Assembly: GCF_001190785.1 (NCBI RefSeq)
Contig: NZ_LGSS01000008.1
Span: forward strand, 1-64,000
DNA length: 64,000 nt
Reading direction: 5' to 3'
Source: Gottschalkia purinilytica
Lineage (GTDB): Bacteria > Bacillota > Clostridia > Tissierellales > Gottschalkiaceae
The notes below the pieces were generated by a model. The model had not been told where the DNA came from. It saw only the letters and a program-made list of their open reading frames with translations, and did no database searches. How positions within the stretch are numbered: the first letter of the stretch is position 1; every line of letters begins with the position of its first letter. The position numbers were made by a program, and so were the translations under genes. Positions 45,601 to 53,466 of the stretch are shown here, piece by piece.

Positions 45601-45805
45601 CCCATGGTATGTCTTTAACTTCAAAGCTTTGGTGAGCTGAGTTATATGTTCCCCAGTTAGGAAAATATGCCACTACTTTTTTAGAGCCTGTACTACTTCC
45701 ATCTCCAGTAGCTTCTACAAAATTTGTAGAGGTTGTCCCAAAAACAGAGATGAATGAAAAAATAACAGCCATAAGAATTGAAGTTAATCTAATCTTCTTT
45801 CTCAC
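42602..45805 (-). CDS. Exported chitinase with two GH18 domains and two chitin-binding modules
   Basis: The protein has 1067 residues. Residues 1-32 are a signal peptide. GH18 domain 1 (about 43-445) has DGIDLDWEYPG with the catalytic Glu176. An Ig-like beta domain follows (about 450-545), then a Gly/Asn-rich linker (SSGGGNNGGEED). GH18-like domain 2 (about 558-870) has the motif YIDFDIEGS with Glu672, of the ChiD/ChiC-like group. A second Ig-like domain and two CBM5/12 modules end the protein; both modules share the YEAKYWT(Q/K)GN core. It would bind and hydrolyse chitin outside the cell. The start is GTG 45805 behind AGGGGG. There is no cell-wall anchor, so it is probably secreted. It is monocistronic. 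Confidence 0.92.
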   Translation of the reverse strand: MRKKIRLTSILMAVIFSFISVFGTTSTNFVEATGDGSSTGSKKVVAYFPNWGTYNSAHQSFEVKDIPWDRVTHINHAFFTIDRNFKLTSLDTYADYEKQFAHSEGWGKLSGHMGEYKYYKNVYPNVKVLISVGGWTRGENFHDMAKTKETRKVFIDSAIQFLKQYPFMDGIDLDWEYPGVDRPRDTNDQYDRGCPGGPEDKENFTLLLKEMREAYNANGLKNKLLTIAAPSGYDKLQYQEPDKYHQYLDFINVMTYDMHGAWEKVTNHHSPLYQNPNDPSGTSPVNIKEKYNVDTAMKIFENEYNIPAEKLNVGTPFYSRGWSGIVKETGENGLFAKANGNHLGDWDDPANPYPGGQEPWFKLKKLETTSGWKKYRDPYAKAPYLYNESKGIMLTYEDEESLREKSNYVKENGYGGLIIWEISGDDKYSNFPMTTIAYKEMTSGKVDSVLKEGILSVDNSKNTGEYKLKVAIPRLNTANKFKLYENDKVIEEKSIQQESKEDQVFEFDFKKEKGTYIYKLETLDNKSSLISRDLKVEVTDPSSGGGNNGGEEDPNRLPLHSFVPYVDFTAWPLFDISQVEKTGANKYVLAFIVSEGGTKPVPRWGGFSEYNLNHQKDVINKLRAKDGEVMVSFGGANGTPLAVTASTPEQLKDIYAQVIDAYNLKYIDFDIEGSWVAHKESIERRSKALALLQKDEKYKDVKVWYTLPVLPTGLTNDGIEVVKSALKHGVKLEGVNVMTMEFGPYYVPSKLQPGELAKHSISAGENLVRNLKDAYKSVGITKTDEELWPMVGITPMVGQNFNKNEVFYQEDARILTKFAREKKIGLLSMWSINRDKEDPNGPWNPNPSHDFSGIAQKEYEFASIFKQFEEKDDGGVVIEPTLKAPNIDVLKGQKEGDYTINVKVPSNNKGNNVKIYENNKVVKEVNIEENKDVLQEVKYSVVGNKVGEYVYKAVLSDGLSSVESQTITVNVKEIDTSLPQWDPSKVYLGGERVIYNGLEYEAKYWTQGNNPEESDAWKLLSDVAVEWNKDKAYNGGDKVTYKGNTYEAKYWTKGNVPGESDVWILIK

Positions 45806-45986
45806 AATACTACCCCCTAATAAAATTTATTTTTATGTTGCTCATGTAAATTTTATAATCTTTTACATTTTTAGACAATAAGTTGCTTGTCCTAATTAAC
45901 TAGTAGTATTAAAGTCTCATGCTATGATTTAGGCCTTATTTTCATAGTATATAATTACCATTTATCTCATTAACATTACTAATATA

Positions 45987-46042
45987 AAAAACCTTTAAAG
46001 TAGATTAAAAATTCATTATCTATCTACTCTAAAGGTTTTTTA
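45987..46042. terminator. Terminator of the small membrane-anchored protein gene
   Basis: AAAACCTTTAAAGTAGAT pairs with ATCTACTCTAAAGGTTTT, with T runs on both strands. Confidence 0.75.
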
Positions 46043-46083
46043 AGCTTAACATTATTTATTTTAAAACATCATATTATATTAGT

Positions 46084-46464
46084 TTATTTTAAGTTTTCTA
46101 AGTACTCCCAATCTTTATAGCTATACGTTTGAAGTGTTTTAGAATTCACCCATATTTGATTTATTTTAGGCTTATTAGGTTTAGAGAAAAATATGTATTC
46201 TAATAAATAATAAGTATTATTATTTTTCTTTTTCTCATCACCATATACTTCTATATCTATGACATCTTTATGTTTTTCCTTATAAATTTTTTCAATTTCT
46301 TTAGGACTATAAGCTTTTCTTTCATTATTTATAGCTTCTGAAGCTATAGTGTCTTGAGACTCATCATCAGCTGTCATATAGACACTAATACCATAGCCTA
46401 TACCTACTCCCACTAATCCACATAAGAATAATCCTAATATTCCAATCAAAACTGTTTTCTTCAA
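46084..46464 (-). CDS. Small membrane-anchored protein, unknown
   Basis: The protein has 126 residues. Residues 5-31 form a Gly-rich hydrophobic anchor (GILGLFLCGLVGVGIGYGISVYM), with the remainder outside. The outer part is charged and ends in short beta strands (YYLLEYIFF, QIWVNSKTLQTYSY), resembling PepSY/DUF-type small domains. No family was recognised. It is transcribed alone; the next gene upstream has its own terminator. Confidence 0.6.
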   Translation of the reverse strand: MKKTVLIGILGLFLCGLVGVGIGYGISVYMTADDESQDTIASEAINNERKAYSPKEIEKIYKEKHKDVIDIEVYGDEKKKNNNTYYLLEYIFFSKPNKPKINQIWVNSKTLQTYSYKDWEYLENLK

Positions 46465-46527
46465 CTATATCGACCTCCAATATGTTGATAAAAGTATAAT
46501 ACTATAAATCGTCCTAAATTAAAAAAA

Positions 46528-46569
46528 CTACAAATAGTACTTAATATAGAATACTAAGTCTACTTGTAG
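46528..46569 (-). terminator. Terminator of ElaA-like copy 2
   Basis: CTACAAGTAG and CTATTTGTAG pair and are followed by TTTTTTTAATTT on the - strand. Confidence 0.8.
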
Positions 46570-46671
46570 CTTATTAATTTACTATATCACATATTTATAT
46601 ATATCTTCTACTGGGTAATCTATGCAATTTAGATTCAAAAAGTTACATTTTGGTAAAAATCTAAGTTATTC

Positions 46672-47115
46672 TTACTTTTCGTAAAACATTTCAACATGTG
46701 GTATAGAATCCTCTAGATAAATATCTGATACAATATTAAATCCAAAGCTCTTATAAAAATCTACAAGATAATTTTGAGCTGATATCCTTATTTTTGTTTC
46801 TTCCATTTCCTCTTCTACAAACTTTATAGCTTTTAACATCATTTCTTTTGCATATCCCTCTCCACGATAACCATCCGAAACCATTATTCTTCCTAAAGAA
46901 ACTTCTTCATATGATACTCCCTTTGGTAATATACGTAAGTAAGCTATTATGTTATCCTTATCTTTAAGCATGAGATGAAAAGCTTCAATATCTTTATTGT
47001 CGCACTCTGTATAAGGACAGTTTTGTTCTACCACAAATACATCTATTCTTTCTTTGATGATATTATATAGTTCTAATATCTCTAAATCTTGAAATGTTTT
47101 AATTTCCCACTGCAC
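46672..47115 (-). CDS. ElaA-like GNAT acetyltransferase (copy 2)
   Basis: This 147-residue protein is a close paralogue of 34576-35019: VDVFVVEQ/DVFVVEQN-type start, IMVSDGYRGEGYAKEMM acetyl-CoA loop and RISAQNYLVDFYKSFGF. This copy keeps the more usual VVEQNCPY(T)E pattern of ElaA proteins, where copy 1 reads VVGQNHLFQD. The substrate is unknown. ATG 47115 follows AAAGGAGAGA. Confidence 0.85.
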   Translation of the reverse strand: MQWEIKTFQDLEILELYNIIKERIDVFVVEQNCPYTECDNKDIEAFHLMLKDKDNIIAYLRILPKGVSYEEVSLGRIMVSDGYRGEGYAKEMMLKAIKFVEEEMEETKIRISAQNYLVDFYKSFGFNIVSDIYLEDSIPHVEMFYEK

Positions 47116-47178
47116 TGCTATCTCTCCTTTTATATATAAATCTTCGTCTCATATGTTTCGTTTTAAGAAATTTTAAAT

Positions 47179-47223
47179 AAGCTATCTCTAAAATATATTA
47201 AAAGTATACTTTAAAGATAGCTT
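47179..47223 (-). terminator. Terminator of the GDPD-like gene
   Basis: AAGCTATCTTTAAAG and CTCTAGAGATAGCTT-type arms (47179-47190 and 47211-47223) pair, and an AT-rich tail follows on the - strand. Confidence 0.65.
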
Positions 47224-47234
47224 GTTTAATTTAT

Positions 47235-48032
47235 CTATTCAACCCAACGGTTTGGTTGAAAATAATCTGTATAAATTCCGTATACACTATGTTTTCTCAA
47301 GTTTTCATATGTTGCTAATTCGTTAATAGTATGAACATAAGTTGGAACCCCTATTTCTGAAAGTCTTTTAGGCAAAGTAGTAAATCCTCTATTTGATGGC
47401 ATTGTAATTCCTAATAATCTGTTTGCCCTAGCAAATTCTACTATCTGATCATCAGTTGCATGAGAAAGATAAAGTGTTAAAATAATATTTTCATATCCCA
47501 TTTTTCTAACTTCATTATACTCACCAAATGAGTATATTTGTGGTATAAACTGTTTTTGTAAACTTGGATAACGTTCTTTTATTAATTTAAGTACACTAAG
47601 ATTACTATTCTTAATATCTGTGACTATAAAAACATCACTATGATTGGCTAACCAACCTGCAAGCATGTCCACATTCATTAATGTCAAATTCAAAAATTTT
47701 GGTTTAGTCATGAATTCCTGTAATGAATATAATTTTGGTTTTTCCATAAATAGTCTACCAGACATATGGCTCCAATCGTGTATTAGCACTGGATAGCCAT
47801 CAGTTGTTAGATCAAAATCTAGTTCTATAAACCTAAATCCATTTTTATAACTTTCATTAAGAGCTTCCATCGAGTTAGTATATTGAAATCCGTATATAGC
47901 TCCACCAGCGTGAGCAACTAACCTTGGTAAGCTAGATATTCCATTTTGAGCACTCACTGTATGAGAAGTAAAAGTTGAAAATATAAAAATAAAACATATA
48001 ATACCAGCTACTAATCTCTTCCTAATTTTCAT
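47235..48032 (-). CDS. Exported GDPD-like phosphodiesterase
   Basis: The protein has 265 residues. Residues 1-28 are a signal peptide (AGIICFIFIFSTFTSHTVSA). The glycerophosphodiester phosphodiesterase barrel begins with VAHAGG, where typical enzymes have AHRG. FIELDFDLTTDGYPVLIHDWS follows with the metal-binding Glu/Asp and the second His. The Arg-to-Ala-type change in the first motif occurs in a known subgroup of exported GDPD-like proteins whose substrate is unclear. Extracytoplasmic hydrolysis of a phosphodiester such as teichoic acid or phospholipid head groups is plausible. Confidence 0.8.
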   Translation of the reverse strand: MKIRKRLVAGIICFIFIFSTFTSHTVSAQNGISSLPRLVAHAGGAIYGFQYTNSMEALNESYKNGFRFIELDFDLTTDGYPVLIHDWSHMSGRLFMEKPKLYSLQEFMTKPKFLNLTLMNVDMLAGWLANHSDVFIVTDIKNSNLSVLKLIKERYPSLQKQFIPQIYSFGEYNEVRKMGYENIILTLYLSHATDDQIVEFARANRLLGITMPSNRGFTTLPKRLSEIGVPTYVHTINELATYENLRKHSVYGIYTDYFQPNRWVE

Positions 48033-48182
48033 TATCTGTATATCCTCCTATGTAGTTTTAATTTAGATTGTAGTATAAGTCACATTATGTATATTATATC
48101 ATATTAACCATTTTAATCCATATCCTTGTGATTAAGATTGTCTCTTTATGTATTACTTGAAATAATCATATAAAATTACAGC

Positions 48183-48947
48183 CTAATAAGTATCACTATT
48201 ATGTAAATATATTAAGCACATAGTCATAGATAATATAAAAGTAAATATAGCTATTATCAAAGTATATATAGGAAAAATTCCAGAGATAATGTTAGATAGT
48301 ACGTTATTATGAAGTGCTTCTGTTTTTAGTACATTCAATGTTGGAAATAGAGTTGGAATATAGTAGATTAGATTTTCTGGTAATTTTACCTGCAAATATA
48401 TATTTAATACTGAAACTATTATGGAATAAATAAAAGGTATAACTAAGTTTTTACTTACTAGACCTAAGAAAGCACTAATAGGAATTAGCACAATTTGAAA
48501 TATTAATGAAAACAAGTTAACGTTAATATGATATCTTAGTATTTCTTTAGTAATAGTATCATTTGAAAATAATGCTATTAATATAAACATAATGATAAAT
48601 TGAACTATGTAAACTATAGATATTATTAAAGACATAGTTATTATCTTTCCTACAAATACTTTATATTTAGAAAAAGGATATGTATATAAAGTATTAACAG
48701 TTCCATCAGTAAATTCTCTTGAAAATATGTAAGAGCAAATGTTTATAAATAATAAAGAAAATATTAATGCGAATGAAATGAACTCAACTTGATATAAATA
48801 TTTTTCTAATTTAATACTTTGTCCATAAAATATTCCCATACCGTCAGATAAAAATATCGTATTAAGCATAGCTGTTATTACTAGTAGTATAGTTAAGTGA
48901 AGCCGTTTTAACTTTAATATCTCTGAGTATATTAAGTTAATCATCAC
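48183..48947 (-). CDS. ABC-2-type permease (bacitracin/lantibiotic export type)
   Basis: This 254-residue protein has six membrane segments and belongs to the BcrB/LanE-like group: NLIYSEILKLKRLHLTILLVI at the N-terminus and IFSREFTDGTVNTLYTYPFSKYK after TM2. It overlaps the upstream ATPase gene by 11 bases. Only one permease is present, as in Bcr-type systems; lantibiotic immunity systems usually have two. Membrane extraction of a peptide antibiotic is inferred. Confidence 0.82.
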   Translation of the reverse strand: MMINLIYSEILKLKRLHLTILLVITAMLNTIFLSDGMGIFYGQSIKLEKYLYQVEFISFALIFSLLFINICSYIFSREFTDGTVNTLYTYPFSKYKVFVGKIITMSLIISIVYIVQFIIMFILIALFSNDTITKEILRYHINVNLFSLIFQIVLIPISAFLGLVSKNLVIPFIYSIIVSVLNIYLQVKLPENLIYYIPTLFPTLNVLKTEALHNNVLSNIISGIFPIYTLIIAIFTFILSMTMCLIYLHNSDTY

Positions 48948-49857
48948 TACTACCCCCAGTCAACCTAACAAAGTAGTCTTCTAAGTTATTACTTTTTAGC
49001 GAGATCTCTTTTACTTCAACATCATTTGAAACTAACTCTTTATTTATCTTTTCTCTTAAATCTAACTTTTCATAGATCCTTATATTATTGTTTCCCAAAA
49101 CATTATAATCTGTTATGCTAAAGTTATTCTCTAGTATGTAGCTAGACCTATATATATTATTAACCTTCAATTCTAAGTAATCTTTACTTCCATTTTGAAG
49201 TGTTTCAAAATCTAGCTCTTCTAAAAGCTCTCCTTTATGTATAATTCCAATTTTAGAAGAAATCTGTTGAATTTCATTCAACGTATGACTAGAAACTAGT
49301 ATAGTAATTTCTCTTTTCCTACATAAGTTCAATAGTAACTCTCTAACCTCTATTATTTCTATTGGATCTAGTCCATTTGTAGGTTCATCTAATATTAGAA
49401 ATTGTGGCTTATGAATTAATGCTCTTGCTATTCCCAATCTTTGTTTCATTCCTAAAGAAAAAAACTTTACTTTCTTATCTTCTATATCTGATAGCTTTAA
49501 TCCAACCATATCTAAAGCATCTTTTACATAGCTTTTGTTAGGGATTCCCATAAGTCTTCTGTGTATTTCTAAATTTTCCTGTGCTGTTAAATTAAGATAA
49601 AACCCTGGAAATTCTATTATAGATCCTACCTTTGGATACATTTTACTTGAAAAAGTTTTTTCTCCGAAAATCTCTACTTCCCCATAACTAGGTTTGGTTA
49701 ACCCTAATATCATTTTAAGGGTTGTTGTTTTCCCGGAACCCTTACGACCTACAAAACTATATATTTCCCCCTGATTTATACTTAGATTTAAATCCTTGAC
49801 GACCTCTATTCCCCTATACTCTTTAGTAAGATTAAAAGTTCTAAGTACAGAAACCAT
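48937..49857 (-). CDS. ABC ATPase (BcrA/LanF-like)
   Basis: The protein has 306 residues. Walker A is GRKGSGKTT, where most relatives have GPNGAGKTT. The signature FSLGMKQRLGIA and the Walker B FLILDEPTNGLDP are typical of BcrA/LanF ATPases. A C-terminal extension of about 90 residues carries an accessory domain. ATG 49857 follows AGGGG. It is operonic with the permease and sits directly downstream of a kinase-regulator pair. Confidence 0.88.
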   Translation of the reverse strand: MVSVLRTFNLTKEYRGIEVVKDLNLSINQGEIYSFVGRKGSGKTTTLKMILGLTKPSYGEVEIFGEKTFSSKMYPKVGSIIEFPGFYLNLTAQENLEIHRRLMGIPNKSYVKDALDMVGLKLSDIEDKKVKFFSLGMKQRLGIARALIHKPQFLILDEPTNGLDPIEIIEVRELLLNLCRKREITILVSSHTLNEIQQISSKIGIIHKGELLEELDFETLQNGSKDYLELKVNNIYRSSYILENNFSITDYNVLGNNNIRIYEKLDLREKINKELVSNDVEVKEISLKSNNLEDYFVRLTGGSSDD

Positions 49858-49942
49858 AATTTTTATACCCCTTACTATTATTTTATGGTTCCATTGTATA
49901 ATATAAATATTTCACCTATATTACCCAAAACTTACATTAAAA

Positions 49943-50854
49943 TTACATTTTTAATTTCACTTCAAAAACTGTTTTTTCATAAGGCTTACTAAAAACAGAT
50001 ATTTCTCCTCCTACCTGTTCTACCAATTTCTTCACGATATTAAGTCCTATACCACTACTTTCGAGATCGTCATAGCCTTTTACTACCCTATATCCTTTGT
50101 CAAATATATATGGAACATCTTTTTCATCTATCCCTATACCTTTATCCCATACCTTTATTAATACATGTCCATCTTCCACTTCTAATGATAATCCTATAAC
50201 TTTTCCTTCACGACCATACTTTATACTGTTAGATATTAGATTACTAAGTATTCTATCAACAATATCTTTATCAGAAGTTATAAATACATCTTTTTCCGGT
50301 AAAGTAACTGTTGGCGTTAAATTTAAAAGAGTTATTTTATCTGAAAATAGTATTACATTTTTTCTTATAGCTTCTGATAGGTTAAATTCTTTATTATTTA
50401 TAAGTAACTCCAAAGTTTCTAATTTTGATAATATAAAAAAGTTGTTAACTAGATTTTTTAGATATAATGCTTTTACTTCTATAATATTTAAATATTCATT
50501 CAAGTCCTCTTTTGTCATAGTTTTAGATGTTTTAATTAGCTCCATATACCCAATAAGTGAGGTTAAAGGAGTTCTTAAGTCATGTGATATATTTGATATT
50601 AGAGTTTTTAAGTTTCTTTCATACTCTATCTTCAGACTCTTCATTTCTCCATAGTGATCTATTATATTATTTATTTTTGCTACCAATTCATTAATTGTTT
50701 TAGATCGTGTTTGTGTGAGAATTCTTCCTTTAAAATCTTCTTTTTTAGATATATCTATATCATGTGATATATTTTCAAATTGTGCCATTAATCTAGTAAT
50801 TACTATTAACAAAATTATGTTTAAGCAAATAGATGCAAATAAAAATAAAATCAT
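49943..50854 (-). CDS. Sensor histidine kinase, short-sensor type
   Basis: The protein has 303 residues. A single N-terminal membrane segment and almost no external part place it with the kinases that need a transporter for sensing. The H-box is SNISHDLRTPLTSLIGY; the ATPase domain has NLISNSIKYG, DKGIGIDEKDV and SSGIGLNIV. The start overlaps the regulator stop by 4 bases. Confidence 0.92.
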   Translation of the reverse strand: MILFLFASICLNIILLIVITRLMAQFENISHDIDISKKEDFKGRILTQTRSKTINELVAKINNIIDHYGEMKSLKIEYERNLKTLISNISHDLRTPLTSLIGYMELIKTSKTMTKEDLNEYLNIIEVKALYLKNLVNNFFILSKLETLELLINNKEFNLSEAIRKNVILFSDKITLLNLTPTVTLPEKDVFITSDKDIVDRILSNLISNSIKYGREGKVIGLSLEVEDGHVLIKVWDKGIGIDEKDVPYIFDKGYRVVKGYDDLESSGIGLNIVKKLVEQVGGEISVFSKPYEKTVFEVKLKM

Positions 50855-51546
50855 ATCAAATCTCCTAACCTATATCCTATTCCCCAAAGTGTAGTAATTA
50901 TTTCTGGATTATCTGGATTATTTTCTATTTTTTTTCTTAATCTTCTTATATGCACGTTTATTATATTATCATTATCGTAGTAAGGCTCATTCCATACTAA
51001 TTCAAATAATTCAGTTTTTGTAAAAACTTTTTTAGGATTATTCATTAGTAGTTTCAGAGTTTTGAGTTCTTTAGGTGTTAATCCTATTTTCTCATTATTT
51101 CTAATTAAAATATATCTATCTAAATCCAAAATAACATTACCTATTTTTATTTGTTTCTCTTTATTTAGCGAAATATTATAGTTTGTATTTCTTCTAAGCC
51201 GAGAATTTACTCTTGCTTTTAACTCTAATATAGAAAATGGCTTAGAAATATAGTCATCTCCTCCGAATTCTAGTCCACGAACTATATCACTCTCCTCATC
51301 TTTTGCAGATAAAAGTATAATAGGAACATTGCTTTCCTGTCTTATTTTTTTCATAACTTCTATCCCGTTTATATAAGGTAACATTACATCTAGCAAAACT
51401 AAGCTTACATCTTCATTAAACATTTTAAATCCTTCTAGCCCATCAAAAGCTTGAATAACATTATATCCTTCTTCTTGTAGTGCTTTGAAAATTAAGTTAT
51501 TTATTTCCTTGTCATCTTCTACCAATAGTATGGCTAGTTTTTCCAC
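50851..51546 (-). CDS. OmpR-family response regulator
   Basis: This 231-residue protein has VEDDKE, LLDVMLPYING (phospho-Asp) and SKPFS in the receiver, and a winged helix ending NVHIRRLRKKIENNPDNPE. The start is GTG 51546 behind GAGGTGG. It is the first gene of the regulator-kinase-ATPase-permease module and likely induces the ABC pair in response to an antimicrobial peptide. Confidence 0.92.
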   Translation of the reverse strand: MEKLAILLVEDDKEINNLIFKALQEEGYNVIQAFDGLEGFKMFNEDVSLVLLDVMLPYINGIEVMKKIRQESNVPIILLSAKDEESDIVRGLEFGGDDYISKPFSILELKARVNSRLRRNTNYNISLNKEKQIKIGNVILDLDRYILIRNNEKIGLTPKELKTLKLLMNNPKKVFTKTELFELVWNEPYYDNDNIINVHIRRLRKKIENNPDNPEIITTLWGIGYRLGDLI

Positions 51547-51646
51547 TTTACCACCTCAAGGTAATTATAGCACGTATATACAATTTTTAAATAGAATAAT
51601 GTTAAATTTGTATGTATTTTGCATTATAAGAAAATATTATTACAAA

Positions 51647-51693
51647 AAAGACTGATTTTCAAAAATAATCCACTATTTTTGAGAATCAGTCTT
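51647..51693 (-). terminator. Terminator of the heme operon
   Basis: AAAGACTGATT(C)TCAAAAATA pairs with TATTTTTGAAAATCAGTCTTT-type arms across a short loop and is followed by TTTTTGTAAT on the - strand. Confidence 0.85.
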
Positions 51694-51705
51694 TATAAAT
51701 ATTAT

Positions 51706-52923
51706 CTATTTTATATATTTCATTATTTCAACACATATGTTATTACCCCAATAGACACCTTTTGGAGTCATGTTGTATTTATTATTTTTCTTTACTAAAT
51801 ATTCTTTTTCTAATAATTCATCCAAAAAGCCTCTAACTTCTTCTTTTAATATATCTTCATATTCACATATAGGAATATAACATTCTTGTATACATCCAAC
51901 TAGTTGAGATATTTTTTTATACTTACTATCCATAAGCATTCCTTCAGCATTATTTTTCTCAATGTTTTCTACATACTCTCTATATTTATCTATATCTCCT
52001 GGATTTGCATATACTAAATTTCCAAAATTTCCTCCAGCAGCGGCACCTATAGCTAGTGTATCTGCTCCTTTATGACGTGCTCTTATATATTCATAATTAT
52101 CATGATTGACTAACTTAGTAAGTTCTAATAATGAAAATCCATTAGATAATGATTTATTGTATATAGTGTTGAAAAATTCTAAATCTTTATCATTTTCATT
52201 TACATTTTTATTTTTAAGTAGCGAGTTTTCCATCATTATTAGTGAATAAAACGAAAATCCACCTAAATCTAAAGAAAATATTGTATCTAAATCATATAAT
52301 AGTTCACTAGTATCCTCATCTGGATAGTTATATATAAGGTCTACGTTTATATTTTTAAAGCCCATCTCTTTCATATTCTGTATCTTTTCACATGCAGTTT
52401 TTCCAGTACCTTTTCTACCTAAAAATATTCTTCCTCTATCATTAAAAGTCTGAATTCCTATACTAAATCTATTAACTCCATTTTCTTTAAACACATTGAG
52501 CTTGTCCTCTGTTAATTCTGTTATTGTGGTTTCTATACTTACTTCTGCATTATCTTCAATATTAAGGTTGTTATTAAGAGCTTTTAATATCTTTTCTAAT
52601 TCATCTGCATCAAGAGTTGTTGGGGTGCCTCCTCCAAAATATACAGATTTATACTTAGAGCTTTTTATATATTCTTGTTTTGCATAATACTCTATTTCTC
52701 TTACAACTAAATCTGCATAGTCTTCTGATGGTTTACATAAGCTTCTTCTCATTGTGCAAAAAGTACATATTTTATTACAAAATGGTACATGTAGATATAT
52801 AGCATTTTCTTTGTCACCAGTTTGAGCCTCTTGCAGATGCTCTCCAATACTTTTTTTACCTCTAAAATAAGACATCATCATTCCATGAGAAGCATGATGT
52901 GATTTTGCTCTTTCTTTAAACAT
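51706..52923 (-). CDS. HemN-like radical SAM enzyme, ChuW/HutW (HmuW) type
   Basis: The protein has 405 residues. The radical SAM cluster motif is CNKICTFC with Cys49/53/56, followed by YFGGGTPTTL and SIGIQTFNDRGRIFLGRKG of the HemN superfamily. The N-terminus (HHASHGMMMSYFRGK) is not that of coproporphyrinogen dehydrogenase. In E. coli O157 ChuW and Fusobacterium HmuW, such enzymes open heme without oxygen by radical methylation. It starts 2 bases after the flavodoxin gene stop, as the last gene of a heme-type ABC operon, which favours heme degradation over heme synthesis. Confidence 0.8.
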   Translation of the reverse strand: MFKERAKSHHASHGMMMSYFRGKKSIGEHLQEAQTGDKENAIYLHVPFCNKICTFCTMRRSLCKPSEDYADLVVREIEYYAKQEYIKSSKYKSVYFGGGTPTTLDADELEKILKALNNNLNIEDNAEVSIETTITELTEDKLNVFKENGVNRFSIGIQTFNDRGRIFLGRKGTGKTACEKIQNMKEMGFKNINVDLIYNYPDEDTSELLYDLDTIFSLDLGGFSFYSLIMMENSLLKNKNVNENDKDLEFFNTIYNKSLSNGFSLLELTKLVNHDNYEYIRARHKGADTLAIGAAAGGNFGNLVYANPGDIDKYREYVENIEKNNAEGMLMDSKYKKISQLVGCIQECYIPICEYEDILKEEVRGFLDELLEKEYLVKKNNKYNMTPKGVYWGNNICVEIMKYIK

Positions 52924-52925
52924 AT

Positions 52926-53444
52926 TTACACTTCCACAGCTAAACTTTTAAAAGCTAGTTTAAATATATGTTTAGCTCTTTCAAAGTCTTCCTCATTAGG
53001 ATGGCGACTTGCTATTTCATATCTCTTTAGCTTTTCTTCAGTTATAGCATGAGGATGATTGTCAGGTAATGATTTAAACATTTCTACTAGCTTCTCATCT
53101 ATTTTTCCTTGACAGATGAAATCCCCTATTATTTCATTTTCTTTAACTATATCTCTTGCATTTTGCATACTTTCTCTTCCATGTGGTGAATCTGGATATG
53201 CTCCTAATGTTGCGAAAATTCCTACCTTCTTACCTTTTATCTTTTGCATATATTCTAAAGCATCTCTATCTGGCATAGCTCTATCTACCCAAAATCCTAT
53301 AAGTATTACATCAAATTCTTCTGGACTCGGTGCATCTTGAACTTTACAGAAGTGAAAATCCTCAGGTATTATATCTTTTATTGCTTCTGCTACTTTTTCA
53401 GTATTTCCTGTTTTACTTGAATATGTTAATAATATTTTCATCAT
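52926..53444 (-). CDS. Flavodoxin-family protein (HmuF/BilS-like)
   Basis: The protein has 172 residues. The FMN-phosphate loop TYSSKTGNT is near the N-terminus, and GFWVDRAMPD and FATLGAYPDSPHG form the isoalloxazine loops. A C-terminal extension of about 50 residues goes beyond a minimal flavodoxin. In the equivalent Fusobacterium hmu operon the flavodoxin supports anaerobic heme breakdown; it could supply electrons to the radical SAM enzyme or reduce its tetrapyrrole product. AGGAGG precedes the start; the second ATG (53441) is also possible. Confidence 0.8.
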   Translation of the reverse strand: MMKILLTYSSKTGNTEKVAEAIKDIIPEDFHFCKVQDAPSPEEFDVILIGFWVDRAMPDRDALEYMQKIKGKKVGIFATLGAYPDSPHGRESMQNARDIVKENEIIGDFICQGKIDEKLVEMFKSLPDNHPHAITEEKLKRYEIASRHPNEEDFERAKHIFKLAFKSLAVEV

Positions 53445-53466
53445 TACTCCTCCTTTTAAATTAAAC

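Noticed and set aside
50097-50654. 185-residue ORF antisense to the histidine kinase
   Set aside because: It is a shadow frame; the kinase motifs lie on the other strand.
51706-52923. Call as HemN/HemW for heme synthesis
   Set aside because: The N-terminus and operon partners (heme-type importer, flavodoxin, Fur box) fit the heme-degrading ChuW/HutW/HmuW group better; not finally proven.
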